A DNA stretch of 64,000 bases, taken from Anaspis maculata. Taxonomy: Eukaryota; Arthropoda; Insecta; Coleoptera; Scraptiidae. The stretch is taken from the NCBI GenBank assembly GCA_949128115.1, contig OX421964.1, forward strand, positions 51,748,601 to 51,812,600. Direction: 5' to 3'. The position numbers were made by a program, and so were the translations under genes. Positions 24,801-36,800 of the stretch are shown piece after piece. The notes beneath the pieces were generated by a model. It did no database searches. It was not told the origin of the DNA and saw nothing but the letters and a program-made list of their open reading frames with translations. The stretch's first letter is position 1. Each line of letters starts with the position of its first letter.

Positions 24801-27800
24801 ACGTCAAACGTGACATGACCGTGGGATGCACGGCACGTGGCATATGCACTTGACGTTTCTCTGTTTGTGTTTGTCATGTGTTTGTCAAATTTTTGCGAAG
24901 GTAAATAACGGAAATGGATATAACAAAAAAGATTCATATTTTGGGCTATATCAGGTGGAGGAAATCAAACTATATTGCTATAAACTATAAACTGCGATCC
25001 ATTGCTCTTTGCCTCTGAGCATCTCATGACGAGATTGTCGACGGCGATTCTCCTGCCCAGTTTTTCTTCGAGGCCTTCTCGCTGCCTTGATGGACCGTTA
25101 CAATGAAAACGAGCGTGTTCCGCGTTGTCCTGGCGCTAAGGCTTTTGAGGCTCCCCAGTATTTCTTTCATCCAACTTTGAACCAAGGCGTTCCACTGCCG
25201 TTGCCACTGCTCGACGAACTGCTCTATGGCCTCGTTCCTGCTTTCTGGTTTGCTGATGCTGGTGGGCACTCCTAGGCTTGTTTCCTCTAATCGCAAGCAT
25301 CAGGGCGAAGGGTGGGATACCCGAGAGCGCTCGGGCTGCATCATGCGGAACCGTTCTGTATAGGCACTGGTGATTCTTAGTGCAGCTTTGCGCAGCTCTC
25401 TGTCAATGAGTTGGGCTATGTCTGGCCTTTTTGCAACCAAGTCCGCCTGTATGACGCTGGCTGTCTCTTAGGCTGGCAATTTCAGCAATGCTCACTGCCA
25501 TTTTGCACTGACTTTTGTGACTTTTGTTGTGAACCTCCAGAAAATGTCATGCCAAACACAACCAAACATAGAAACGTCACGCTCTATAGACCGGAGAAGT
25601 GATGACGTCACAACATGGCAACATGGCCGGCGGTTGACATTTTCTGGAGGCCGGCGGTTGACATTTTCTGGAGGCCAACGTCACATGAACGTGACGTTTC
25701 TATGTTTGGTTGTGTTTGGCATAAAAGTCACAAAAGTCAGTGCAAAATGGCAGTGAGCATTGCTGAAATTGCCAGCCTAAAAGACAGCCAGCGTCATACA
25801 GGCGGACTTGGTTGCAAAAAGGCCAGACATAGCCCAACTCATTGACAGAGAGCTGCGCAAAGCTGCACTCAGAATCACCAGTGCCTACAGAACGGTTCCG
25901 CATGATGCAGCACGAGCGCTCTCGGGTATCCCACCCTTCGCCCTGATGCTTGCGATTAGAGGAAACAAGCCTAGGAGTGCCCACCAGCATCAGCAAACCA
26001 GAAAGCAGAAACAAGGCCAGAGAGCAGTTCGTCGAGCAGTGGCAACGGCAGTGGAACGCCTTGGTTCAAAGTTGGATGAAAGAAATACTGGGGAGCCTCA
26101 AAAGCCTCAGCGCCAGGACAACGCGGAACATGCTCGTTTTCATTGTAATGGTCCATCAAGGCAGCGAGAAGATCTCTAACAAAAACTGGGCAGGAGAATC
26201 GCCGTCGACAATCTCGTTCATGAGATACTCAGAGGCAAAGAGCAATGGATCGCAGTTAATAGTTAGCAGTTTTTAGTTTATAGCAATATAGTTTGATTTC
26301 CTCCACCTGATATAGCCCAAAATATGAATCTTTTTTGTTATATCCATTTCCGTTATTTACCTTCGCAAAAATTTGACAAACACATGACAAACACAAACAG
26401 AGAAACGTCAAGTGCATGCCACGTGCCGTGCATCCCACGGTCATGTCACGTTTGACGTTGGCCTCCAGAAAATGTCAACCGCCGGCCATGTTGCCATGTT
26501 GTGACGTCACACTTCTTCGGTCTATCGCAAGGCCCCATTCCAAAAATATGCGCTCTTACAAGGTGGATTCTGTCACACATCACACACTAGACTCGCCTGC
26601 TTTGGTGAAAATAAAAGCTGAACGCATAATACGAAACAATTTGCCAGAAACATACCAGAAACATGCCAAAACCACCTAATTTGACGTCCTTCCTTTTATA
26701 CTTTTCCGACCCCCCCCCCCACCAACATGGAAGGGAAAGTAAGTACATATTGTAATCGTGCAGAAAAAAGTTTTTGAGATTTCCACGGATATATCCATTT
26801 GGAGGTCCCCCAAGACGACTAAGACCATTTCCAGAATGATGTCTGTCTATCTGTCTGTGTGTCTGTAATCTCTCACGGTAACTGCGAAACCGTTGATACG
26901 ATCAACTTTTTTTTTGCCTTAGGACTGGTTTGTCCTATTAGCCATTACACTAATTAAAACCAGAAGAAAATATAGGACTCATAAACAAACGCAATCAAGT
27001 TCAGACCTGCAAAATTAAAAACGTTATATGTTGAACGACTCTCTTCCTCTTCAAAAATTTTACCAAAGCAGAGTACACCTCGACTCTTCCTGTCTCAAGA
27101 ATTTGTGACATACTTGGACTTGAAATTTGGTGTGCAGACATGGTTTTTCCGTGGAATGAGCCCAATAGTTTTTGACTGTCATCTGTCAAACAGAACTGTT
27201 CACTATCAACAAATGTCAGAAGCTATATATCCCACGGATCTCGACTTGCAATATGTCATTTGAAAGCCCTGAAAAACTGTATTCAGCACAGTTGAATGTA
27301 TTGTCCTATCTGTTATGTCGAATAATGAAAAATGTCAAAATTCAAAACTTCATCATTCAATTATATTTAAAACCTATCCGATGGATTTTGGAATTAAATT
27401 TTGGCAGGAAGCAACACAACAAAAAAAGTTATATTACCGAGAGGGGCATTTCACCTGTGTTTTGACCAGGAGGACTCGCTTTTTGATCTCGAAAATTCAT
27501 TCTAACTCGCGGGGATCGACTTTTTTGAAAAATTCCAACTGATATCGAAAGTAGATGGAATTGAGCGTCGTGTAGACCCATTTTCAAAATTAACACGGTA
27601 CCAGTTTTCTTACGGTAATTTTTCCACAATGAAATTAGCACATTTCGTGAATTTGAAAAAACTGCAATGCCGACTTTGACATGCAGTGTGAGCCCCACGA
27701 AATATTGATTTTAGGTGCAGACATGCTGGGAATTAAACTTGAAAAAAAGATTGAATTAATTTTTGGAAGAAAAACTTTTGAGAACGGACCCACGGTTTTC

Positions 27801-30800
27801 GAGTTTTCCTCTCTGGAAAAACTTAAAATTTTCCAACTTTTTCTCCCGTGAACAGATTTTCAGTGCTATTTTAAACAGGGGGTAACTGGGTCATGAACAT
27901 TCTCCAACAATTTTTTCTCAACTTCACGAGAATTTTCCGGTTGAAAATGTAAAACCGGCCTGGGTTTTCGAAACCGGACTTGAATGATGGAGCTTGGAGT
28001 GAAGCTTTTAATTGATTATTTTTACAATGATTTGGAATAAGATTTGATGTTTTCCCGGAAAATTCAAATTTTCCTGACAAAATTTTCAATTTCTTGCAAA
28101 TTATTTTCAATCTCTCTTTCTAATTCTAACTTTCCACCCGGAGGGGCGTTTCGAAAAAAAATTCCAGAGGTTCCTGGATACTAGTCGGAAAAGTTTTGGG
28201 GTGACACAGCCGATTTTTTTAACGGTAGAAGCTAAAACAAATAACGAGCTGGAGTGAGAGCTTGAGTTATTTCACAACAGGGGATCTATGAACAGAAGAA
28301 TAATATAAGGTTCAAAGTACGATTTCACTGTCTGGTAATTCCAAAAATGGGCGAAGATACCCCCGAAAAGATGAAAAACTCGAAAGAACGGAAAAACCGA
28401 AAATGCTGGAATAAAATGTTGCAGTGTCGTTTTTGAAGCCACAAGTCAGCGAAATGTGAAAAAAATTACTTCGGAGCCTGGCGGCCCACCCTGGTATCGT
28501 GTGAAAATGAAAAATGAAGGGCTTATTCTAGAAGATTTTTGATCTAAGCCCGCGTTTTCAAGTTAATTTTTTTTTTGTCAGTTCTAGGCTATAAAAGATT
28601 TATCAAAAACCGGCCCCGGAGCCCTTTGGTCAGCTCTGGTATCATTAATCGTGCAGGGCTCCCGCTAATCTGGAAAACCTGGAAAACCTGGAGAATTCAC
28701 TATTTGAAAATTTTGGTCAGGAAATGTCATGAAATTTTGAAAAAAAAAATGAAAAAGTCAAGGTTTTTTCTGAGGGTCAGGGAATTCGTAAACTGAGCAA
28801 CTTTTTTTCCATTTTTCAAATCTGTTATCGCTCCTAGTCATCAATCATGCAGTTAACATGTTTTGTGTTTGCCGAAAAAATTGATCGCTTTATTTTACCT
28901 GCTACCCACAACTATTTCTTTTATTAGGTGCTTGAGAATTTCTTTACTCAGTAGTCAGGGAAAACTCACGACCATCCATGGTCTGTAAAATCAGGGAAAA
29001 AGTCAAAGAAATTTGACTCCATTGACTAGCGAGAACCCTGTCGTGAGAATTTTCGTAAATCGGCAGAATCGAATGATCTCTTGTCTCATTTGGAGAATAA
29101 AATGCCGTTAGAAGATTTTTGATTAGAGCCTGCGTTTTCGATTTGCAAAGTTTTTTTTTTGAAAAAAATTGGATATTTCGAAATTTTCCCGAAAAAATTG
29201 CTCGGTAGACCTTTTAGCACCTGAGATCCATGAAATTTTCGGGTTTTTTTGACCGCAACTTTTTTTGCGTTCAATATAGGCTCATTCAAGAAAAAAATGC
29301 GATCTGTATTCTTAGAACGACCAGGTCATATTTTCAGTCAGCTGAACCCGAAAAATTTCGTTTGTTTTGCAAATATGTAAGGAATTGACCTAATTATGGA
29401 AATTGCGTCGTCGAATGTCGCTTTCGAGGCTACAAAGTCTGCGAAATGTCAAAAAAATCGACTCCGGAGCCCTTAGCCCGACCCTGGTGTCATTATTCGT
29501 GAAAATTTTTGGGAATCGGTACCATGGCTTGATCTGCCGTTTCATTTGGAGGATAAAGTGCCGTTAGGAGATTTTTTATTAAAGCCCGCATTTTCAAGTT
29601 AGCACTGTTTTTTTGCAAATTTAGACTTTCAGAAGATTTATCGGTTTATCTCAGCTTCAGTACCACCGAAAATTGTCCTTCAAGTACCTGATGCTAAAGT
29701 TTTCTAGAGCGCATCTGTACGCGATGGTCTCGATAACCGGGAAAATCGTTTTCGTGAACGTGAAGATACCATGGTCATGTCATCACAGCACACAGCGCCT
29801 ACTCCTTTAATGGCTGTTAATGGCGACGGCATAACGGCTCGGAGCGAGTGTAACTCGGAGTACGGAGTGTAATTTCCATTTTTCGGCCAGTCGGAATCGA
29901 AAAATTCGGGGTTCTTCTGCAAATATAGGAGGGATTGACCCAACTGTGAATATTCCAACTACGATTGTCGTTTCTGAAACCCAAGAAGTCTGCGAAATGT
30001 GAAGAAAAAACGGCCTTGCGACCCCTGCTTTGGCTCGGTCCTGGTGTCACTATAATCTCTGAATTTTCGGGAATCGGCACAATCAAATGATCCGTCGTCT
30101 CATCTTGAAGAATAAAGTACCGTTAGATTTTTCATGAAAGCCCCGCATTTTCGAGCTAGGACTGTTTCTTGAGGAAGGAAGGAAAGAGCATATAATTTGC
30201 CCCTTCGCAGTATAAGTTAGAGGTTATAGGAAGTGGATGACGTTAGTAGGGTAGGGTTCACGCCACAAGGAACTTGACATAAAATATGAATCAATCACAT
30301 TCGGTCATCTGTGTCCCACAGATATTATAATTTGGCGGATTTACCCATGGGCGCAGTGAACGCGCGCCCAGGGCCTAACGCGCGCTATCAAAGGGGCCCA
30401 GCGGAGGCCCCTTTTCATGACTGTTTTTTTCCCTTCATTTTTGTAAATTCGAAGTTTGTAAGATTTTTTCTTAAATCGATGTATGCTAGTTTCTGGGCCC
30501 TGCCCCCTCCCCCCCTTCCGCCCTTTCAGTCTCATTACTTCAAACCTGCACATTCTCAACTTCACTTTATATACCTACTTCATTCACAAAACAAGAGGCC
30601 TCTGTTTGAGAGTTCGAGCAGGGCTTTGTTTTATATGTATAATTTTTCATTTTTTCTTCATATAATAATATTAATGATGATTGATTGGTATATAATAATG
30701 CTCGGTATATAATGTGTATTTATGTAACCCGAGTTTAGTGGCGTAGCGGCCTAGCTAGGTGGCTGAGGGCCCCCGCGAAAACTGTTGGGAGAGGGCCCTT

Positions 30801-33800
30801 CTCCCCCACTTTTTTTAACCTTAAAAAAATCTGTTTTACATCTTTTTCCATTTTCATTTGCTTTTGAATTAAATTTTGATTACCTGTTTTGTGTCGACTG
30901 TTGACTAAAAAACACTTATTACTATCAACATTCATATTATTATCCGCAAAAAAATTCTGCGCGGCACGCCCCCCTCCCCCAGACCCCCCTTGGGGGCCTC
31001 TAAAGGTGCGTTCTGTCAGCTTATTTAGCAGCAAGTTTTAATTTTCGTCGTAAGCGCAGCTCTTACGAACCAGCCTCCTCAGAACAGCCAATAAGCGGTG
31101 CTGCGCTTACGGCTGAAATTAAAACTTGCGACTAAATAAGCTGACTGAACGGGTAAATCCGCCACATACAATATATACTACTCCAAACTAGATGAGTGAC
31201 TCTCAGATGCCCCCCCTCCCCATAAAAAATTTCGCATGACAAACAAAACTCCAACTGGGTCTGGTTGGTACCTACTTTAGTACCACCTACTACTAACTAA
31301 CCAACTAATCCTACTAGAGGACTAGGACTAGGAACTAGAAGTAACTAGAGTAGGTAACCAAATGATTGCTGCAGACAAAACCAAAAGCTTTGCTGTCTTC
31401 GCCTTGAGTCCTACCTGTCTGCGATAAATGACCCTATATTTCTCTTTTCCGTCAGGCGGTGTTGATTACTTTGGCTCCATGTAAAAATTGGTCGTTATCG
31501 ATTCTAGCTGCAATGGTCGCTGATGAAATAACTTTTTTACATTTAAGGACAAAGTTATTTATATTGGTGAAATAAAGACATTATTGCGGAATCAATCCGT
31601 GTGGGTTTTTTCTAAGAAATAAATTTACCATTCAGGTCTTTTTGGAAAGCTACAAGGATGTAGGTACTTTAGTTTGAGCCTACAAACATTTTTATAATAG
31701 AAAAATAATTTTTTCAAAACTTGAATTTTTTTGGATTTTGAAAATGTCTATAAGCTCAAACCAAAATACATTCTTGTAACTTCCCAAAAAGACCTGAATG
31801 GTGAATTTCTGTCAAGGAATAGAAAGTAAGGCGAACAACAAGTGTGCGGGTACTTCTTTTGAAAGCCATGCAGATAGGTATAGGTTCAGAATGCCTCCAT
31901 ATTATGCGGTTTTATCTAGGTACTGGTTTTTGAAAGTAAATTTACCTACATCTTCTTCACAAAGCTGAACACATTACGGGAGTCCATACCACCGCCTCTG
32001 TTTATGTTTATGTGATAAGTATATGGTTTATGTTATCCCAGAATAGCGAATCCTCATGGCACCCCCGAGGTAAACGGCAATGTTTACCTAATGCAAAGTG
32101 CCGGTTTGTTGATTCTTCACTCCAGGCCAGGGTCCTCATGACAGTCACGTGATGCCGATGCCGATGCCCCTGCCCTTGTATGCCCATATGCCCTGCCCGC
32201 GCCCGGTCTATGCTCTGCCCCAAACGGCTGGGGCTACGCCACTGCAGAACGTACCAGAAGCCTCACTTCATCTCCAGTGATGCCAACCCAAGGTCGGAGC
32301 AAGCGAGAGTCGGAGCAATGATAAGTCGGAACAAGCCGACGCACCCGATTTTTGGCGATTTTGGATATGTTGTAGAGCACTCAATTCTGAACAGAATATC
32401 AAATTTTCAGGACGTCCATATTTTTTCCGAGGTTGCTGATTTTTTCACTATTTTTCCTGTACTACTAATGATAATTACGCAAGAGTAGAATACTATACTT
32501 TATTCAACTGATGAAGTGTTGTAAAATGTGCATAATTAAATGATCAGTGCATTATTCGGTGATTGTGTGAAAGCGCCTCAGTATACCGTCCGTTTTTTAT
32601 TTTAGGCCCCAGCCCATAGCATCTTTATTATGGATTTCACACCCGATATATTATATATTTTTGAAATCAGAAAAACAAGATCTTTCTAGTGATGGTATGT
32701 CAAATTATTTTTGACAGATGTCATTTTTTGACAAATGACAGAATAGTACTTGTGACACATTATTTTAAAGCCTATTAAATTCTGAGGAGAACTGTGTTTT
32801 TATTTTTAAATAGGGTGTCTTTCACAGCTTCTAGGGGTCTTTTAATAGGAAAAAATGTCAATTTCAGAAATAGCCAGTCAATAAGTAATAGGTATTTTTA
32901 AAATCAACTAATGGTGATGATCTGATTTTTTAATTGTCCAAATTATTGGGAAACTTTATAAACACCTTATCTTTCAGGTAGGCTCATAAAAACTCGAGGG
33001 GGGTCATTTCTGGCAAGCTCGGATGTAATCTCGTTGGACCGGTGGTAGTTCCAATTCACTGATCGTCGAATCTTTTATTCAAGGAACAAGGAGGCGGTCA
33101 TCCGAGCAACTTCTTTAGGACATTTTTTGTTTCATTGTGATTAATCAATCATTATTATCATTAGTTTACATTGAAAATAGTTACCTGCTTTACCTATTTA
33201 CTTATTATGTATTTTTGAAATTCAACATTTTTTTCCTATTGAAAGACCCCTAGAAGCTGTTGAAGACACCATATCACAAAAATAAAAACACAGTTCTCCT
33301 CAGAATTTTATGGGCTTTGAAATGATGTATCACAAGTGATATTCTGTCATTTGTCAAAAAATGACATCTGTCAAAAATAATTTGACATATCATCAGTCGA
33401 AAGATCTTATTTTTGTGATTTCAAAAATATATAATATATTGGGTGTGAAACCCATAATAAAGATGCTACGGGCTGGGGCCTAAAATAAAAAACGGACGGT
33501 ATACTGTGTTGTGATGAAAGACTTGGTTAGTCATAAATGTACGTGACGAGTCAAAGAGGTACTCACTTAGTCAAAGTTTTGCAGTTCAAATTTTTTATCG
33601 CAGTGATTCCCCCTTTTCAAACAATACTTTAAAAATCTGAATCGATCCGTCATCTTCTTACTTTAACTTTTTTTCAACCTATGGATCGTCCGCAAATTTT
33701 CTTTCACAGAACATTCTAAAACACCGTCTGCTATCCATTTCTATTTATGGAATCATTAAATTCGTGGTGCCCTTTATCACACAAGACCCCATTCCATTAT

Positions 33801-36800
33801 TCAATGCCATTGAATATACATATTAGGTACTTCATCCACAACCGTTGGATTATGGAGAGACAATCGGCCTGATTCTATAAGGGAATGGTTATGGTAATCA
33901 CTGTGCTTATGATGAAATTTCTACGGCAACGGGCCTTCCTATGGGCTGTCCGAGAGAGATCTAAATGGTAAATTTCTGTCAAGGAATTAAAGGGGTTAAA
34001 AAATAAACCCACAGCGATTGATTCCCCAACACCTTATTTCACGAATTTAACTCCATCCTTTAACCGAACCAGAATTCGTTATCTTTTTCAATTGGCCGTG
34101 GATCAAGTATGGTATTTGGCTCACATATAATGGCTATTATCCACTTGAGTGACACTCAGTAGCACTTGTGTCCTAAACGACACCCGCGCGAATAATAGGC
34201 CTCATTATATGCTCGTTGAATAATATACTAGTGTCCACAACCAGTGGATTATTGAAAACAAAAAAAAAACACAAAGAACCTACTAGCTACCACAATGACT
34301 AGGATTCACATCTATGATTCCACAAAGCAGACTTCTAAATTTCAATAGGCTATCTCGTTTAAGGTGCGCATGCGTGAGGACAACAAAAAAACGTACACCT
34401 GTCAATTTAAATGGCAACGCTGCATACTCTATCTAGACCCCCGATCGGCTGTTTTCTCGTTGTTTTCAAGTGATTTGTTTTTGTTGTTTCTGTTATTGTT
34501 AGAAACGACAAGAGTGATGTCACAAGTGACTGTTGGTAGCTATATGCCGTTCACGTTTTAAATTAAGTAGAACGACTTTTTGGAGCAAAAATAAAGTGAC
34601 AAGCTGGGGGGCTACAGCTGATGGCACCTGCAAAGTTTTGGAGCGAAACTATTAGCGGCCATCAGCCGTATCCTCCTAGCGCTCCAGCTTGTCACTTAAT
34701 TTTTGCTTAAAAAAGTCATTCTACTGAAAATAGAAAGTGTACAGGATATATCTAGTAGGTATACGTTTCGAGCATGAAGCAGAAAAAACAGAAACAGATT
34801 GATAGTCCAGTCAAAATAGGTTTTAACCGGAAAGAAATTCGGAAGTTGACGAAATTTGGTGGATCGATGCAGAAGTTAACGTGGAATAACATACTAAAAT
34901 TCCCGAAAATTCCAATGCTTGGCTTTTTTCTAGAACCAATAAAAGAGCGCCATCCTTGTAAATTTTCGATTTTTTCTGAATAACTTGTAAACTATCACAT
35001 TTAGAACACAAAAACCACCGAAGCAAATGTAGCGCGTTGAATTATCAAGAGATCAGTATCAAATTCATCACTTTGTGGTTAATAGTCTCCGAGATACAGC
35101 GTCTGCTAGAACGCAGTGAAAATGACTCAAAATTTATTTCCGGATTTTACGTAACAATTTGCATAGTGTCAGTTCAAGGGTTGTAACGTGGACAGTGAAT
35201 GTGCGGATTTCAGTGTGTTTTACAATCTTGAAAAGCCAATTCAACATTTGGTATCACACTTTTGTCTAGAAGTCGCCAACTTCAAAATGGTACTTTTCCT
35301 CGACCTTTCAAATTTATACTTGAAGTTCCGAAGAATCCCCAAAAATCGATTATTTTCATACCATACCATTTGCTTCATTTTCCAAGTATGGAAAAACCAT
35401 CTGGAGACTATGTGAAGGATTGAATACCAAAAAAATAACATGTTTCAGAATCTTTTTCCTAGTGATGGTTCCTGAGGTATATGGGTTAAAAGACTGAAAC
35501 GACATACTTGGAAAAAAAATTGGTAGTTCGGACACTAACTGCTGAATACTGTACGGACCTTGCATTTTAGGTGTAAGATGCCACTTGGCTGACGTGGAAA
35601 GTACATGAATATTATTATTATTATTAGTGATTAAAACGACCAACAGGCCATATATTAATGGCCTGGCAACGGCAATGGCAACAGGAATATATTCACTACG
35701 TCTGCTGAGTGGCATTTTGTATCATCAATGCAAGGTCCGTACAGTATTCAGCAGTTAGTGTCCGGACTACCTATCTTTTTCTCCAAATAAGTCGTTTCAG
35801 TCTTTCAACCCATATAACTCAGGAACCATCACTGGGAAAAACATTCTGAAACATCCTATGGTTTTGGTATCCAATTCTTCACATATTTCCTGGATGGTTT
35901 TGCTCTACTTGAAAAAGTAGGCAAATGGCATGGTATCAAAATAATCGATCTTTGGGGATTCTTCGGGACTTCAAGTATCGATTTCAAAGGTTGAGGAAAA
36001 TGACCATTTTGAAGTTGGCGACTTCTAGACAAAAGTGTGATACCGAATGTTGGATTGGCTTTCCAAAAATGTGAAACACGTTGGAATCCGCACATTTTCT
36101 GTCCACGTTACAGCCCCTGAATTGACACTATGCAAATTGTTACGTAAAATCCGGAAATAAATTTTGAGTCATTTTCACTGCGTTCTAGCAGACGCTGTAT
36201 CTCAAAGACTGTTTACCACAAAGTGATGAATTTAATACTGATCTCTTGAGAATTTAACGGGCTACATTTGCTTCGCTGGTTTTTGTGTTCTTAACTTCTT
36301 AATGTGATAGTTTACAAGTTATTCAGAAAAAATCGAAAATTTACAAGGATGGCGCTCTTTTATTGGTCCTAGAAAAAAAGCCAAGCGTTGAAATTTTCGG
36401 GAATTTTAGTATGTTATTTTACGTTGAATTCTGCAACGATCCACCAAATTCCGTCAACTTCCGAATTTATTTCCGGTTTGGCCAGATTTTTGCTTAATTT
36501 GACTGGACTGAGTTTAGTAAAGCCATTTTCGTGACTTTGAGAACTTCAACTGTCGAAATTGACAGGTCTGTACATTTTGGCATACGAATTTCTGTTGCAA
36601 GTTACCTTCACTCCATCTTTATTTAGACTTTCATTAACTATGTAGCAACGAAACGCAGCACACTGCACAAAATTTCTAACTCAGCTAGGTATGGCTCATT
36701 GATGGAATACGTCCCGATTCCAAGATAATAATTCAATTGCCTCGCACTACTCTTTCGAGCGCACGCCATACAATAGGATTAAGTGGTGCGTGGTCCCTTC

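Larger units (their letters stand above)
24733..26526. repeat. 1.8-kb palindrome carrying an inverted pair of reverse transcriptase fragments
   Basis: ATAGACCGAAGAAGTGTGAC at the left is mirrored by GTCACACTTCTTCGGTCTAT at the right. The arms stay highly similar to a centre near 25640. There a second GACCGGAGAAGTGATGACGT copy and a doubled GGCCGGCGGTTGACATTTTC block occur. GGGGCCTTGC beyond the arms is mirrored too (about 24468 and 26530), so an older palindrome was invaded. Confidence 0.75.
23632..32345. mobile_element. 8.7-kb Mutator-like element with perfect 91-bp TIRs and 10-bp target duplication
   Basis: The ends are GGTGCGTCGGCTTGTTCCGA and its inverse; 23632-23722 and 32255-32345 are exact reverse complements over 91 bp. 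CGATTTTTGG is duplicated at 23622-23631 and 32346-32355. The intact host sequence survives in the other foldback arm near 22200, proving the insertion. A 9-10-bp duplication with long TIRs fits Mutator-like elements; the superfamily is inference. No transposase was recognised. The cargo includes a palindrome with retrotransposon fragments (24733-26526) and decayed tandem repeats. Confidence 0.8.
22092..32463. mobile_element. Foldback element (TAGTACAGGAAA family), split by an 8.7-kb insertion
   Basis: The left arm (22092 to about 22890) is mirrored by 22910-23631 plus 32356-32463, i.e. the right arm resumes after the insertion. Shared marks include GTGCGATTTTTGGCGATTTT, a G/C-rich run of seven, and an AACTTGTTTTTTC segment. 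Other family copies are 40270-40627 with 43900-44050, and 57170-58817. Ends are approximately TAGTACA...TGTACTA. No protein is encoded. Confidence 0.75.
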
